From Micrococcales bacterium (GTDB lineage: Bacteria; Actinomycetota; Actinomycetes; Actinomycetales; Cellulomonadaceae), in contig WRET01000021.1 of NCBI GenBank assembly GCA_009779195.1, forward strand, positions 1-45,274: a DNA stretch of 45,274 nt, read 5' to 3'. A program made the position numbers and the translations under genes. Below the pieces are notes generated by a model that saw only the letters and a program-made list of their open reading frames with translations, was not told the DNA's origin and did no database searches. Numbering within the stretch: the stretch's first letter is position 1; the number at the start of each line of letters is the position of its first letter. Below, one piece after another: positions 9,901-16,920 of the stretch.

Positions 9901-10866
9901 GAGCGTGGCAGCCAGCTCGGCGGTGGTGCGGACCGACCCGGGGCTGTGCGTGCGGCGTTCGGCCCGGCTGGTCGTGAACCACTGGTGCTGGGCGTCAGCG
10001 ACGACCTGCGACCCGTCGTCGAACCGCACGCAGTAGCATGGCCGACCGGCCAAGACGTCGGTCGCAGCGACGACGCGTGTGGCGGTCCCTTCGCCAGACA
10101 GCAACTGGTCACCGACGTCCACCTCGCCCATCGTGGTCCAGCCTGTGGGGGTGGGAAGCACAGTGTCGAGCGCCAGCGCCTTGCCGATAGCTGGCCTGGC
10201 GGCCAGGACGATCATGTTGCCTGGGTGCAGGCCGTTGGTCAGACGGTCCAGGTCGGCGAAACCGGTGGGGACTCCCTGCAGGGCTCCCGAGTGCCCGGCG
10301 ATCGCCTCGATCTCGTCCAGGGCGTCGGGGATCAGCTGTGACAGGGGTAGGTAGTCTTCGTTGGCCTTGCGTTCGGTGACGGCGTAGACCTCCGCCTGGG
10401 CGGTGTTCACCAGGTCGTCGACCTCGCCACCGTCGGCGCCGTAGCCGAGCTGGACGATCCGGGTGCCTGCTTCGACCAGGCGGCGCATCACCGCGCGTTC
10501 TTGCACGATACGGGCGTAGAACCCGGCTGAGGCCGCGGTGGGCACCGAGGCGATGAGGGTGTGCAGGTACGCCGGGCCGCCGACGCGGCCGAGTGTGCCG
10601 CGTTTGGTCAGCTCGTCGGCGACGGTCACCGCGTCGACCGGTTCGTTACGCCCGTACAGGTCGACGACCGCCTCGTAGACCATCTCGTGCGCGGGACGGT
10701 AGAAGTCCGGCGCACGCAGTGCTTCGACGACGTCAGCGATAGCGTCTTTGGAGATCATCATGCCGCCGAGCACCGAACGCTCCGCGTCGAGGTCCTGGGG
10801 CGGAGTGCGCTCGGGCGACCGAGGCTCGTCGAGCTCGAGCCCATACTCCAGGTCTTCTATCGTCAC
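6970..10866 (-). CDS. dnaB: Replicative DNA helicase DnaB with two inteins
   Basis: The precursor is 1298 residues; removing two inteins (residues 230-634 and 803-1239) leaves 456, the usual DnaB length. Host parts: primase-binding N-terminal domain (ERTPPQDLDAERSVLGGM near residue 20), linker helix, RecA-like ATPase. The first intein splits the Walker A loop (ARPAIGK / STLGIDIARS), the second splits the H4/DnaB signature after SDLRESG, before SIEQDADMV. Walker B is 'LRLVIIDYLQLM' in the middle extein. DnaB is the hexameric fork helicase, so splicing must work for viability. I start at GTG 10866 (VTIEDLEYG), the usual N-terminus, over an upstream ATG-like extension. The usual rpsF-ssb-rpsR-rplI neighbours are not present in this window. 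Both insertion sites are known DnaB intein sites. Confidence 0.95.
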   Translation of the reverse strand: MTIEDLEYGLELDEPRSPERTPPQDLDAERSVLGGMMISKDAIADVVEALRAPDFYRPAHEMVYEAVVDLYGRNEPVDAVTVADELTKRGTLGRVGGPAYLHTLIASVPTAASAGFYARIVQERAVMRRLVEAGTRIVQLGYGADGGEVDDLVNTAQAEVYAVTERKANEDYLPLSQLIPDALDEIEAIAGHSGALQGVPTGFADLDRLTNGLHPGNMIVLAARPAIGKALALDTVLPTPTGWTTMGEVDVGDQLLSGEGTATRVVAATDVLAGRPCYCVRFDDGSQVVADAQHQWFTTSRAERRTHSPGSVRTTAELAATLRLRTAEARLNYAVPVTSPLHLPDADLLIHPYVLGVWLGGGCADDARFVTADPEIVTQIEGLGYDAVPSSAVQCGPARLYRLGLPVEPIAERRCEVCGRSFLPRLDQVRTCGRTCGGRLGTPGMGRTTPTCPDCGRPSSGHRQCQDCRGKLGTVQGRLRTLGVLGDKHIPVTYLRAGEAQRRALLAGLLDTDGTVNPTGSPQITVTNARLAADVRELVHSLGYRTGWSQRSVRGRTAATSTAYTITFTTTDDIFWLERKRLVHKERRRPGTPRLHQRMVVSVEPVESVPVRCVEVDHPTHQYLAGSTMIPTHNSTLGIDIARSASIKNGLSSVVFSLEMSRNEITMRLLAAEARVHLQKLRTGQHMSDEDWGRVAEAAGRVSEAPLFIDDSPNMSLMEIRAKCRRLKQRHDLRLVIIDYLQLMSSGKRVESRQQEVSEFSRALKLLAKELDVPLIAISQLNRGPEQRQDKKPQMSDLRESGCLVADTRILRADTGTTTTMGELYALGTHDVPVWALDDRLNYVRRDLTHVFPTGVKPVFRLTTASGKQVTATANHPFLTAGGWRALETLSVGDRIGVPRHVPAPGLVTEWDDRRVVLLAHLLAAGAYGLDQPVRYLTCDQQCADEVAAAAGVLGAQAVTHGPPGSRALVVHLERSDANTRDQVADWLDDLGVLRVGAAGRFVPESVASLPKGQIALFLRHLWSAAGSVVVHRRGRTGVIGYRCGSRQMLDDLACLLLRFGISTRVVGRPGLPGTRLEVVGRDDQRRFLQEIGVVGARVQAAARLLAAVRTRPGRSPAPSPVWMQVREVLDRVPNQRPVLGAPPTPVRGCVVHQRDRSALEQHGSRLESLVQTPPTGVTTPALAEIAELLDTANLELDAVNDIAWDPVTSVEPLGERPVYDATVVGTHNFVADGIAVHNSIEQDADMVILLHREDAYERESPRAGEADLIVAKHRNGPTDTITVAFQGHYSRFVDMQA
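7150..8460 (-). other. DnaB intein 2 (DLRESG site), class 1, degraded endonuclease
   Basis: 437 residues inserted after SDLRESG. Splicing residues are all present: Cys1, block B Thr71-x-x-His74 (TANHPF), block F VVGTHNFVADG, terminal His436-Asn437 and +1 Ser. The central part has the outline of a LAGLIDADG homing endonuclease, but both catalytic aspartates are gone: LLAHLLAAG (Ala123) and FLRHLWSAAG (Ala224), where active relatives have GDG and TDG. It should therefore splice but not home. The insertion point is the same as that of the well-studied Synechocystis DnaB intein. Confidence 0.92.
8965..10179 (-). other. DnaB intein 1 (Walker A site), class 3-like, with zinc-finger insertion
   Basis: 405 residues between GK and STLG of the P-loop. 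It starts with Ala rather than Cys/Ser, has block B with His65 and Trp67 (ADAQHQW), a Cys at position 384 in block F (VPVRCVEVDHP) and ends His404-Asn405 followed by Ser. No residue-1 nucleophile plus the Trp/Cys pair is the hallmark of class 3 inteins, which start splicing from the block F Cys; in most of these the +1 residue is Thr, here Ser. A LAGLIDADG endonuclease is inserted: motif 1 reads LGVWLGGG (Gly132 where Asp is expected), motif 2 LAGLLDTDG is intact. Between them lie two Cys4 clusters (186/189/203/207 and 223/226/236/239) that look like zinc ribbons. Confidence 0.9.
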
Positions 10867-10976
10867 CTGCTCCCCGTCCGTCGGTCCGACTGCCCTTCGG
10901 ACCTCAGTCCTACCAGGCACCACCCACACGAGCGTCTGCGGGACCGCCTGGTCGCGGTTCCGCGTGCGAAGAACTC

Positions 10977-11126
10977 AGTGTCGCGTGCACGAAGCTCGTG
11001 ATGGTTGGCAGCACCAGACGGGTATGTCGCGGCGTGGTCGTCGGCCTCCAGTGAGGCTTTCCTCCTCCGCCGTGCGACACACCCGCCCGGTCTACATCCC
11101 ACCGAGAACTTCGTGCACGCGACACT
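10977..11126. repeat. 150-bp element with 18-bp perfect terminal inverted repeats
   Basis: The ends at 10977-10994 (AGTGTCGCGTGCACGAAG) and 11109-11126 are exact reverse complements. The interior has no gene. No target-site duplication is evident in the flanks. A related 11-base GTGCACGCGAC also occurs at 6902, in the short gap near the acyl-CoA ligase start, so the sequence may be dispersed in the genome. Candidate non-autonomous mobile element or a regulatory palindrome upstream of dnaB. Confidence 0.6.
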
Positions 11127-11169
11127 AGGGCGTACCGGCCGCCGAGACGAGGCCATCGTGTGCACATCA

Positions 11170-11232
11170 CTGTCCACAGCTGTGGACAACCCCGGGGCTG
11201 TGTCCACAGATCCACGGACCAGGGTGTGGACG
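11170..11232. promoter_or_regulatory. Cluster of DnaA-box-like 9-mers
   Basis: Four sequences close to TTGTCCACA: CTGTCCACA at 11170-11178, an inverted perfect TTGTCCACA at 11181-11189, GTGTCCACA at 11200-11208, and an inverted CGTCCACA at 11225-11232. The first two form a head-to-head pair. There is no AT-rich unwinding region and no dnaA or dnaN, so this is not an obvious origin; control of dnaB or DnaA titration is possible. Confidence 0.5.
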
Positions 11233-11441
11233 CACCGGGTGAATTCGAGGCGTCCCGGCGCTGTGGGCTGCGCCGACGTTGTGCACCGGGTGAGGAAATC
11301 AGGTTCGTCGCCCTTCGTTCACCTGCTGGACATGTTGGTGAGACGCGAACCATGGCCCTGGCCTCGTGGGTCCTGCGTCCACCTGCGGTGGCCGCAGCCG
11401 GGTAGCGGCGCTGGTTGTCGGGGGTCCAAGGGTTGGCGGAT

Positions 11442-13109
11442 ATGGTGGGGCCCAAGACCCGGGCACGCCTGAGAGGGGCAGAGCTGATCAAGACGTCGCC
11501 TGAACGTCCGCCTCCTGAACGTCCACTGGTGGACCTGCACGGGCGTAGCGCCTGGAGCATCCTGCCTGCGCTGCTGGCGGGGTTCTTCATGATCATGATC
11601 GACACCACGGTGGTCAACATCGCGGTGCCGACGCTGGTCAAGCACTTCGGCGCGAGCCTGGTGCAGGTCGGGTGGGTGAACTCGGCGTACCTGCTGACCT
11701 TCGCGGTGCTGCTGCTGGTGACCGGACGGTTGGGGGACACGTTCGGGCCGCGGCCGGTGTTCGCCGCGGGGCTGGTGGTGTTCACGGCGGCGTCGTTGGC
11801 GTGCGGGTTGTCGCCGAGCATCGGGTGGTTGATCGCCGCGCGGGCAGTCCAAGGTGTGGGCGGGGCGATGATGACCCCGCAGACCATGGCGATGATCACC
11901 AGAGTTTTCCCGCCCAAGCAGCGCGGGGCAGCGTTGGGGATGTGGGGGTCGGTCGCGGGTGTGGCGACGATCACCGGGCCGCTGCTGGGTGGGCTGCTGG
12001 TGGAGACGGTGGGCTGGGAGTGGATCTTCTTCGTCAACCTGCCGGTCGGCGCCGTCGCGTTGTGGTTGACGTTCACACGGCTGCCCACGCTCGAACGCCA
12101 CACACGTTCCGTGGACCACCTGGGGATGGTCTTGTCGGTCGCCGGGATGTTCTTGTTGGTCTTCGGCCTGCAAGAAGGTGAGGCGTACGCGTGGGGCCAG
12201 GTGCGCTGGGGGATCACCGTGTGGCAGATGATCGCCGCTGGGGTGGGGTTGCTGGTGGTGTTCGGGTGGTGGCAGCTGCGCCGTGGGGAGGACGCGCTGG
12301 TCCCGATGCGTTTGTTCACCAACCAGAATTTCTTCCTGGCGAATGTCTCCAGCGGTGCGATCGGGTTCACCATGACGGGGATCTTCCTGCCGCTGACGTT
12401 GTTCTTGCAGGTCGTGGCAGGGATGTCGCCGATGCGGGCGGCGTTGGTGGCGCTGCCGGGGTCGTTGGTCTCCGGGTTCGTGGCGCCGATGGCCGGGCGG
12501 TTGTCCGACCGTGTGCCAGCCAAGTGGGTGGTGGCTTTCGGGTTCGCCATGCTCGCGGTGTCGGTGGCGTGGATGGCCGTGTGGATCGGTGACGACGGGT
12601 CGCCGTGGCGTCTGCTGGCCCCCAACGCTGTGCTCGGTCTGGGCACCGGCTCGGTGTTCTCCCCGTTGGCGAACCTGGCCACCTCAGGTCTGGACCACCG
12701 CACCGCCGGGGCGGGGGCAGGGACGTTCAACACCAACCGGCAGGTCGGCGGGGTGATCGGTTCGGCGGCGATCATCGCCATGATCACCGGACGGTTGTCG
12801 CACACGCTGCCTGCGGCCGCGCGCGAGGAGGCCGGGTCGGTGCCTGCGGCTTACCGTGACCAGTTCGCGGCGCTGTTCGACGCCGGTGGCGGGGCCCAGG
12901 GGGGCCGTCCGGACTTCACGGCGGTCGTGCACGGCAGTGTCGCTGGTGCGGACGCCGACACGGCTGCGGCCCTGGCATCGGCGGCGGCCTCGGCTTTCGA
13001 CCACGGGTTCGCCGCCGCTGCTGGCCAGACCATGGTGATGGTTGCCGCCGTGGCAGCGGTCGGGTTGGTTTCGGCTCTGGTGATGCGCGGCGGCGCCACC
13101 CACACCTGA
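11442..13109 (+). CDS. MFS drug exporter, DHA2 (14-TM) family
   Basis: 555 residues with about 14 hydrophobic segments, the DHA2/EmrB-QacA layout. Visible motifs: 'DTTVVNIAVPTL' in TM1 (the DHA2 DxTxVNVALP pattern), 'GRLGDTFGPRPVF' after TM2 (motif A) and a large hydrophilic loop before the last segment (about residues 465-520). Proton-coupled efflux of drugs or other amphiphiles is the expected role; the substrate is unknown. Start is uncertain: ATG 11442 is used, but a TTG at 11415 or a GTG at 11527 (VDLHGRSAW) are possible. It is convergent with the solute-binding protein gene, 14 bases away. Confidence 0.9.
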   Translation: MVGPKTRARLRGAELIKTSPERPPPERPLVDLHGRSAWSILPALLAGFFMIMIDTTVVNIAVPTLVKHFGASLVQVGWVNSAYLLTFAVLLLVTGRLGDTFGPRPVFAAGLVVFTAASLACGLSPSIGWLIAARAVQGVGGAMMTPQTMAMITRVFPPKQRGAALGMWGSVAGVATITGPLLGGLLVETVGWEWIFFVNLPVGAVALWLTFTRLPTLERHTRSVDHLGMVLSVAGMFLLVFGLQEGEAYAWGQVRWGITVWQMIAAGVGLLVVFGWWQLRRGEDALVPMRLFTNQNFFLANVSSGAIGFTMTGIFLPLTLFLQVVAGMSPMRAALVALPGSLVSGFVAPMAGRLSDRVPAKWVVAFGFAMLAVSVAWMAVWIGDDGSPWRLLAPNAVLGLGTGSVFSPLANLATSGLDHRTAGAGAGTFNTNRQVGGVIGSAAIIAMITGRLSHTLPAAAREEAGSVPAAYRDQFAALFDAGGGAQGGRPDFTAVVHGSVAGADADTAAALASAAASAFDHGFAAAAGQTMVMVAAVAAVGLVSALVMRGGATHT

Positions 13110-13123
13110 CACAGCTCAGGACG

Positions 13124-14935
13124 TCATGGCAGCCAGGCCCACCAGGCGCTGAGGTCGCACGCGGCCCAGTTGGGCGGGGTGACCGGTGTGCTGGTCGTCG
13201 CCACGACCGACATGAGGGGTTGGTGGACGAGGGGGACCACGACGTTGCGGGCGGTGACCGAGCTGGCGACAGCAGCGAGCCCAGCCGCGGTGCGTGCCGG
13301 GTCGGCCTGGGCGACCAGGGCGTCCAGCGTCGCGTCGAGGGCGTCGTCGGAGTGGTGGGTGACGTTCGCCGCACCGTTGGTCCGCCACCGCGCGACGATG
13401 GCTGACACGGGCAAGGGCTCTTGGGTGACCGGGACCAGGGCGACATCCCAGCGTCCAGGCTGGGACCACAACGCCACGGTGATGTCTGTGGTGACGAGGG
13501 TGACGTCGAAACCAACAGCGCTGACCTGTTCGGTGATGGCCTCGGCCAGGGCGGCGCGCACAGGGTCGTTGGTGTCGACCAGCAGCCTGACCGGGACACG
13601 GGAGGTGGGTGAGACCGCTGGCGTCCTTGGTGCCGGTGGTTCGGGCGGGGCCTCGGGTTCGGCCTGCTCGTCGGCGGGTTGCTCGGGTTGCTCGGCAGGT
13701 TCGCCCTCGCCGGCTTCAGGTTCGCCGTCGCCTGGGTCCAGGTCACCAGGCGCCGGGGGCTGCCACGTCGGACCGACCTGCGCCAGCACGACGTCCGACG
13801 CCCGTGCTTCGGCGGTACGGGCAAGTTCTGCACGGTTCAGGGCGCCGACGAAAGCCGTCCGGTTCGCCAGGGCGCTACCACCGGCGAACGGGCTCGTCGG
13901 TTGTTCACCCAGCCACAGCTGCAGGACGGCACCACCGCTGGTGCTCACCGCCAGCTTGTCGTCGTCAGCGGCTGCGCGCACGTCCGGGGTGCTCATCGGT
14001 ACCGCCAGGTCCACGGTGCCCGAACGCACCGCGCGCAGCTGGGCGAGGGGGTCCAGGTCGGTGCGGACCACGACTGTCGCGACCGAGCCGGGACGTTCGC
14101 CTGTGTAGTGCTCGTTGAGGACCATCTCGACACGTTCGTCGCTGACCTCGGCGATCCGGTACGGGCCGGTGGTCACTGCCAACCCTGGGTCGGCGGCCAA
14201 CGCCTCACGGGTGCCGAACGAGCGCCACTGGCGTGAGACCGGTACCAGCGCGTCACGGTCCACCGAGACGATGGCGCTGGCCACGAGGTCGGCCCATCCC
14301 AGGGCCGTGGTCGGTGTCGGGCTGCCACGGCGGCCATCCAGGGCGAGCCGTCCGACCACATGCGCCGGGACGTTGACGTCCAACGCGGTGGCCCAGTCTG
14401 CGACCGGTGTGGAGTACACCAAGGTCAGTGTCTGGGCGCCAGTGGTCGGGATGGCCTGCACGTGCACCAGGGCCGGGGAGGCTGCCCAGAACGCCACCGA
14501 CTGGTCGGCATCGGGGGGTTCAGGGACCCGCCCGTCCCCACCGACCACCGGCACGATCTCGTCGAGCTGTCCTGACCGCGCTGCCCACTCCAGCAGCAGG
14601 TCTGCGGAGGTCACCGGGACACCGTCAGACCAGGTCGCGTCCGTGGCGATGGTGTACTGCACGGTCAGCGGCGCGTCTGAGATCTTCTCGACAGTCCCGA
14701 ACGACGTGTTCGCGACGATGGTGCCATCGTCGTCGGTGGTGAAGAACCCGGTCTGCACCAGCCCGCGCACCATGGTGCTGCCCGGGGTCGTACCCGCGGC
14801 TGTGGCCGCGTTCAACGACCCGAACAGGTAGTCGACCGAGACCACGACGACGTCGTCGTCGCCGTTCTCGCTGTGCCCGGTGCACCCGGTCAGGGCGAGC
14901 GCCAACGCCAGCACCACCGAGCCGACACGTCGCAC
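13124..14935 (-). CDS. ABC-transporter solute-binding lipoprotein, family 5
   Basis: 603 residues. Signal peptide with lipobox LALTGC (lipidated Cys about residue 18), then the two-lobed SBP_bac_5 fold: 'VQYTIATDATWSDGVPVTSADLLLEW' pattern near residue 95 is typical of oligopeptide/nickel-type binding proteins. Members bind peptides or similar ligands outside the cell and deliver them to Opp/Dpp permeases. No permease or ATPase gene is adjacent. Unusual: an acidic Pro/Glu/Gln-rich linker of about 45 residues (around 420-465) splits the second lobe. Start GTG 14935 chosen because AGGTGG lies six bases upstream; a TTG at 14941 is less well placed. Confidence 0.88.
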   Translation of the reverse strand: MRRVGSVVLALALALTGCTGHSENGDDDVVVVSVDYLFGSLNAATAAGTTPGSTMVRGLVQTGFFTTDDDGTIVANTSFGTVEKISDAPLTVQYTIATDATWSDGVPVTSADLLLEWAARSGQLDEIVPVVGGDGRVPEPPDADQSVAFWAASPALVHVQAIPTTGAQTLTLVYSTPVADWATALDVNVPAHVVGRLALDGRRGSPTPTTALGWADLVASAIVSVDRDALVPVSRQWRSFGTREALAADPGLAVTTGPYRIAEVSDERVEMVLNEHYTGERPGSVATVVVRTDLDPLAQLRAVRSGTVDLAVPMSTPDVRAAADDDKLAVSTSGGAVLQLWLGEQPTSPFAGGSALANRTAFVGALNRAELARTAEARASDVVLAQVGPTWQPPAPGDLDPGDGEPEAGEGEPAEQPEQPADEQAEPEAPPEPPAPRTPAVSPTSRVPVRLLVDTNDPVRAALAEAITEQVSAVGFDVTLVTTDITVALWSQPGRWDVALVPVTQEPLPVSAIVARWRTNGAANVTHHSDDALDATLDALVAQADPARTAAGLAAVASSVTARNVVVPLVHQPLMSVVATTSTPVTPPNWAACDLSAWWAWLP

Positions 14936-15056
14936 GATCAACCACCTGCCGTCCGCACATACCTGACCCCCCTCTATCGGCAGCGGGCACGCTCGTGCCA
15001 GCGGTTGGGGCGCACCGGTCGTAGGGCGTGTCTCTTAACCCCCCGTGCGAGCGCGG

Positions 15057-16091
15057 CTACAGCAGCAAGGCGTGCAACACCCAGTACGCCACCGCGCCGA
15101 CGGCTGCGGCAGCGGGAATGGTCAGCAACCAGGCGATGAGGATGTTCTTGGCCACACCCCAGCGCACGGCTGACAGCCGTTTGCTGGCACCGACGCCCAT
15201 GATGGACGAGGTGATCGTGTGCGTCGTGGACACCGGCGCGTGCAGCCAGAAAGCGTTCAGGTACAGCACTGTCGCGGCCGTGGTCTCGGCGACGAAGCCA
15301 CGGGCGGGGTCCAGCTCGATGATCCGCCGGCCCAGGGTGCGCATGATGCGCCACCCGCCCGAATAGGTACCCAACGAGATCGCAGCAGCGGCAGAAAGCT
15401 TGACCCACAGCGGGATGGTGTGCCCTGGGCTCGCCCAGCCCACACCGAGCATGGCCAAGAAGATCACGCCCATGGTCTTCTGCGCGTCCTGCAGGCCGTG
15501 GCCCAGCGCCATGGCCGCCGCCGAGACGGTCTGCGCCCAGCGGAACCTGCGGTACACCTTGTGCGGGTTGCGCCGTCGGACCAACCAGATGACCACGACC
15601 ATGAGCACGAACGCCGCCAGGAACCCGACGGTCGGGGAGATGATCATCGGCATGACCACCCGGTCGCGCAGCTCGAAGAAGAAGACACCCAGGCCACCGG
15701 CGAGCCCGGCTCCCACCAGACCACCGATGAGCGAGTGCGTCGACGACGAGGGCAGGCCGAACCACCAGGTGATGAGGTTCCAGCTGATCGCCCCCACGAG
15801 CGCGGCCATGATGACGACCATGATCATCTTCTGGCGTTCAGGGTCGTCAGGGATAGCGCTGACGTCGCCGAGGTCGACGATCTTCGTGGCGATGGTCTCG
15901 GCGACCTTCGTCGACAGCAGCGCCCCGATGAAGTTCATGACCGCTGCCATGGCCAACGCGATACGCGGGGTCAGCGCCCGGGTGGACACCGACGTGGCGA
16001 TGGCGTTGGCGGCGTCGTGGAAACCGTTCGTGAAGTCGAAGCTCAAGGCCAAGACGACGACCAGCACGGCGAGCGTGTGCTGCAGCTCCAC
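15057..16091 (-). CDS. PiT-family inorganic phosphate transporter
   Basis: 344 residues with about ten membrane segments and the two inverted PiT repeats: N-terminal 'FDFTNGFHDAANAIATSVST' near residue 20 and a C-terminal counterpart 'VSTTHTITSSIMGVGAS' near 280. It carries metal-phosphate into the cell with protons or Na+ at low affinity, generally constitutively. It follows the DUF47 gene directly, the usual pit operon order. The start is either GTG 16091 (used here; AAGGAG is 11 bases upstream) or a TTG at 16100 that overlaps the DUF47 stop. Confidence 0.93.
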   Translation of the reverse strand: MELQHTLAVLVVVLALSFDFTNGFHDAANAIATSVSTRALTPRIALAMAAVMNFIGALLSTKVAETIATKIVDLGDVSAIPDDPERQKMIMVVIMAALVGAISWNLITWWFGLPSSSTHSLIGGLVGAGLAGGLGVFFFELRDRVVMPMIISPTVGFLAAFVLMVVVIWLVRRRNPHKVYRRFRWAQTVSAAAMALGHGLQDAQKTMGVIFLAMLGVGWASPGHTIPLWVKLSAAAAISLGTYSGGWRIMRTLGRRIIELDPARGFVAETTAATVLYLNAFWLHAPVSTTHTITSSIMGVGASKRLSAVRWGVAKNILIAWLLTIPAAAAVGAVAYWVLHALLL

Positions 16092-16096
16092 CGGAC

Positions 16097-16840
16097 TCAA
16101 GACTCCTTGAGCGCGATGGTCTCGACGATGTTGGCCACCGTCTCGAAACCGTCGGCCGCTTGCTCCAGGGTTTCGACGATCTCCTTGAGCTTCATCAGCT
16201 CGATGGGATCGACGACATCGTCGAACAGCTGGGCGAGCAGCTTGCGGTGAGCCTTGTCTGCCTGGTTCTCCAGACGGTTGACCTCGACCCAGTACTCGGA
16301 CAGCGAGTCCATGGACCGCAGCCGGGGCATGGCGTCGGCGGTGAGCTCAGCAGCGCGCTGGAGCACCTGGACCTGGTCGGCGACTCTCGGCGGGAGGGTG
16401 TCGACACGGTAGAGCACCACCATGTCGGCGGCCTCTTCCATGTAGTCCATACAGTCGTCCAAGGCGCTGGCCAGCGCGTAGATGTCGTCCCGGTCGAACG
16501 GGGTGACGAACGTCTGGTTGAGCTTGCGCATGATCAGGTGGGTGGTCTCGTCCGCGGCGTGCTCAGCCTCGGCCAGCGCTTTGGCGATGGCCTTACGTGT
16601 GGGACGGTCGGACGCCCCGAGCATCTCGGCCAGCAGGTTCGCACCTGTGACCAAGTGCAGCGCCAAGGTGGCGAGCAGGTCGAAATACGAGTCTTCACGT
16701 GGGGTCAGGCGGAACCGCCTGCGTCTCTTGACCGGGGGAGCCGGGCTGGGTTCTTCCAGCCCCTCCTGGGAGGTTGTTGGCTCCGCGTCGTCGTCGGCTG
16801 GGACTTGGGTCACACCGGGGTCTTCCGGAATCTCGTGCAC
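16097..16840 (-). CDS. DUF47 / PhoU-like accessory protein of the PiT transporter
   Basis: 247 residues. After a disordered acidic-proline stretch (1-37) and a run of arginines comes an all-alpha PhoU_div (DUF47) domain (about 45-245) with the characteristic 'AEHAADETTHLIMRKLNQTFVTPFDRDDIYALASALDDCMDYMEE' pattern, cited here by its pieces 'AADETTHLI', 'TPFDRDDIYALA' and 'DDCMDYMEEA'. These proteins bind metals and modulate or couple to PiT. It is upstream of and in operon with the transporter gene. Start GTG 16838-16840 has TAGCCT six bases upstream and no Shine-Dalgarno, so it is probably leaderless. Confidence 0.9.
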   Translation of the reverse strand: MHEIPEDPGVTQVPADDDAEPTTSQEGLEEPSPAPPVKRRRRFRLTPREDSYFDLLATLALHLVTGANLLAEMLGASDRPTRKAIAKALAEAEHAADETTHLIMRKLNQTFVTPFDRDDIYALASALDDCMDYMEEAADMVVLYRVDTLPPRVADQVQVLQRAAELTADAMPRLRSMDSLSEYWVEVNRLENQADKAHRKLLAQLFDDVVDPIELMKLKEIVETLEQAADGFETVANIVETIALKES

Positions 16841-16846
16841 GGCCCA

Positions 16847-16852
16847 AGGCTA
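16847..16852 (-). promoter_or_regulatory. -10 box of the DUF47-pit operon
   Basis: TAGCCT on the minus strand, six bases upstream of the GTG start at 16840; leaderless arrangement. Confidence 0.45.
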
Positions 16853-16908
16853 CGCCACCACGGGTGTCCGCGAAGCTGTCGTCACCCGCTACCTCGGCGC
16901 CCACCCCG

Positions 16909-16914
16909 TACACT
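16909..16914 (+). promoter_or_regulatory. -10 box in front of the structured RNA candidate
   Basis: TACACT, identical to the -10 box of the antiporter gene at 3389. Seven bases downstream the strongly folding segment begins (16921), and there is no open frame, so this promoter would make a non-coding transcript. Confidence 0.4.
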
Positions 16915-16920
16915 GGAGGG

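Larger units (their letters stand above)
10867..11441. other. Intergenic region between dnaB and the MFS gene
   Basis: 575 bases without a convincing gene. It holds the dnaB upstream region (a GGGGAG sequence lies three bases before the GTG), a 150-bp element with terminal inverted repeats (10977-11126), a group of DnaA-box-like sequences (11170-11232) and then about 200 bases leading to the MFS gene in which I recognise nothing except a single GTTCACC at 11319. Small open frames here have neither ribosome sites nor recognisable products. Confidence 0.6.

Noticed and set aside
6970..10866. dnaB as an interrupted or pseudogenised gene
   Set aside because: The insertions are exact, in frame, at known intein sites and end in His-Asn-Ser, so they are inteins and the host protein is complete.
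11170..11232. Chromosomal origin of replication
   Set aside because: Only four DnaA boxes, no AT-rich unwinding region, and no dnaA, dnaN, rpmH or gyrase genes nearby.
10910..12805. 631-residue minus-strand open frame opposite the MFS gene
   Set aside because: Low-complexity composition and no motif; the plus strand has a clear 14-segment transporter.
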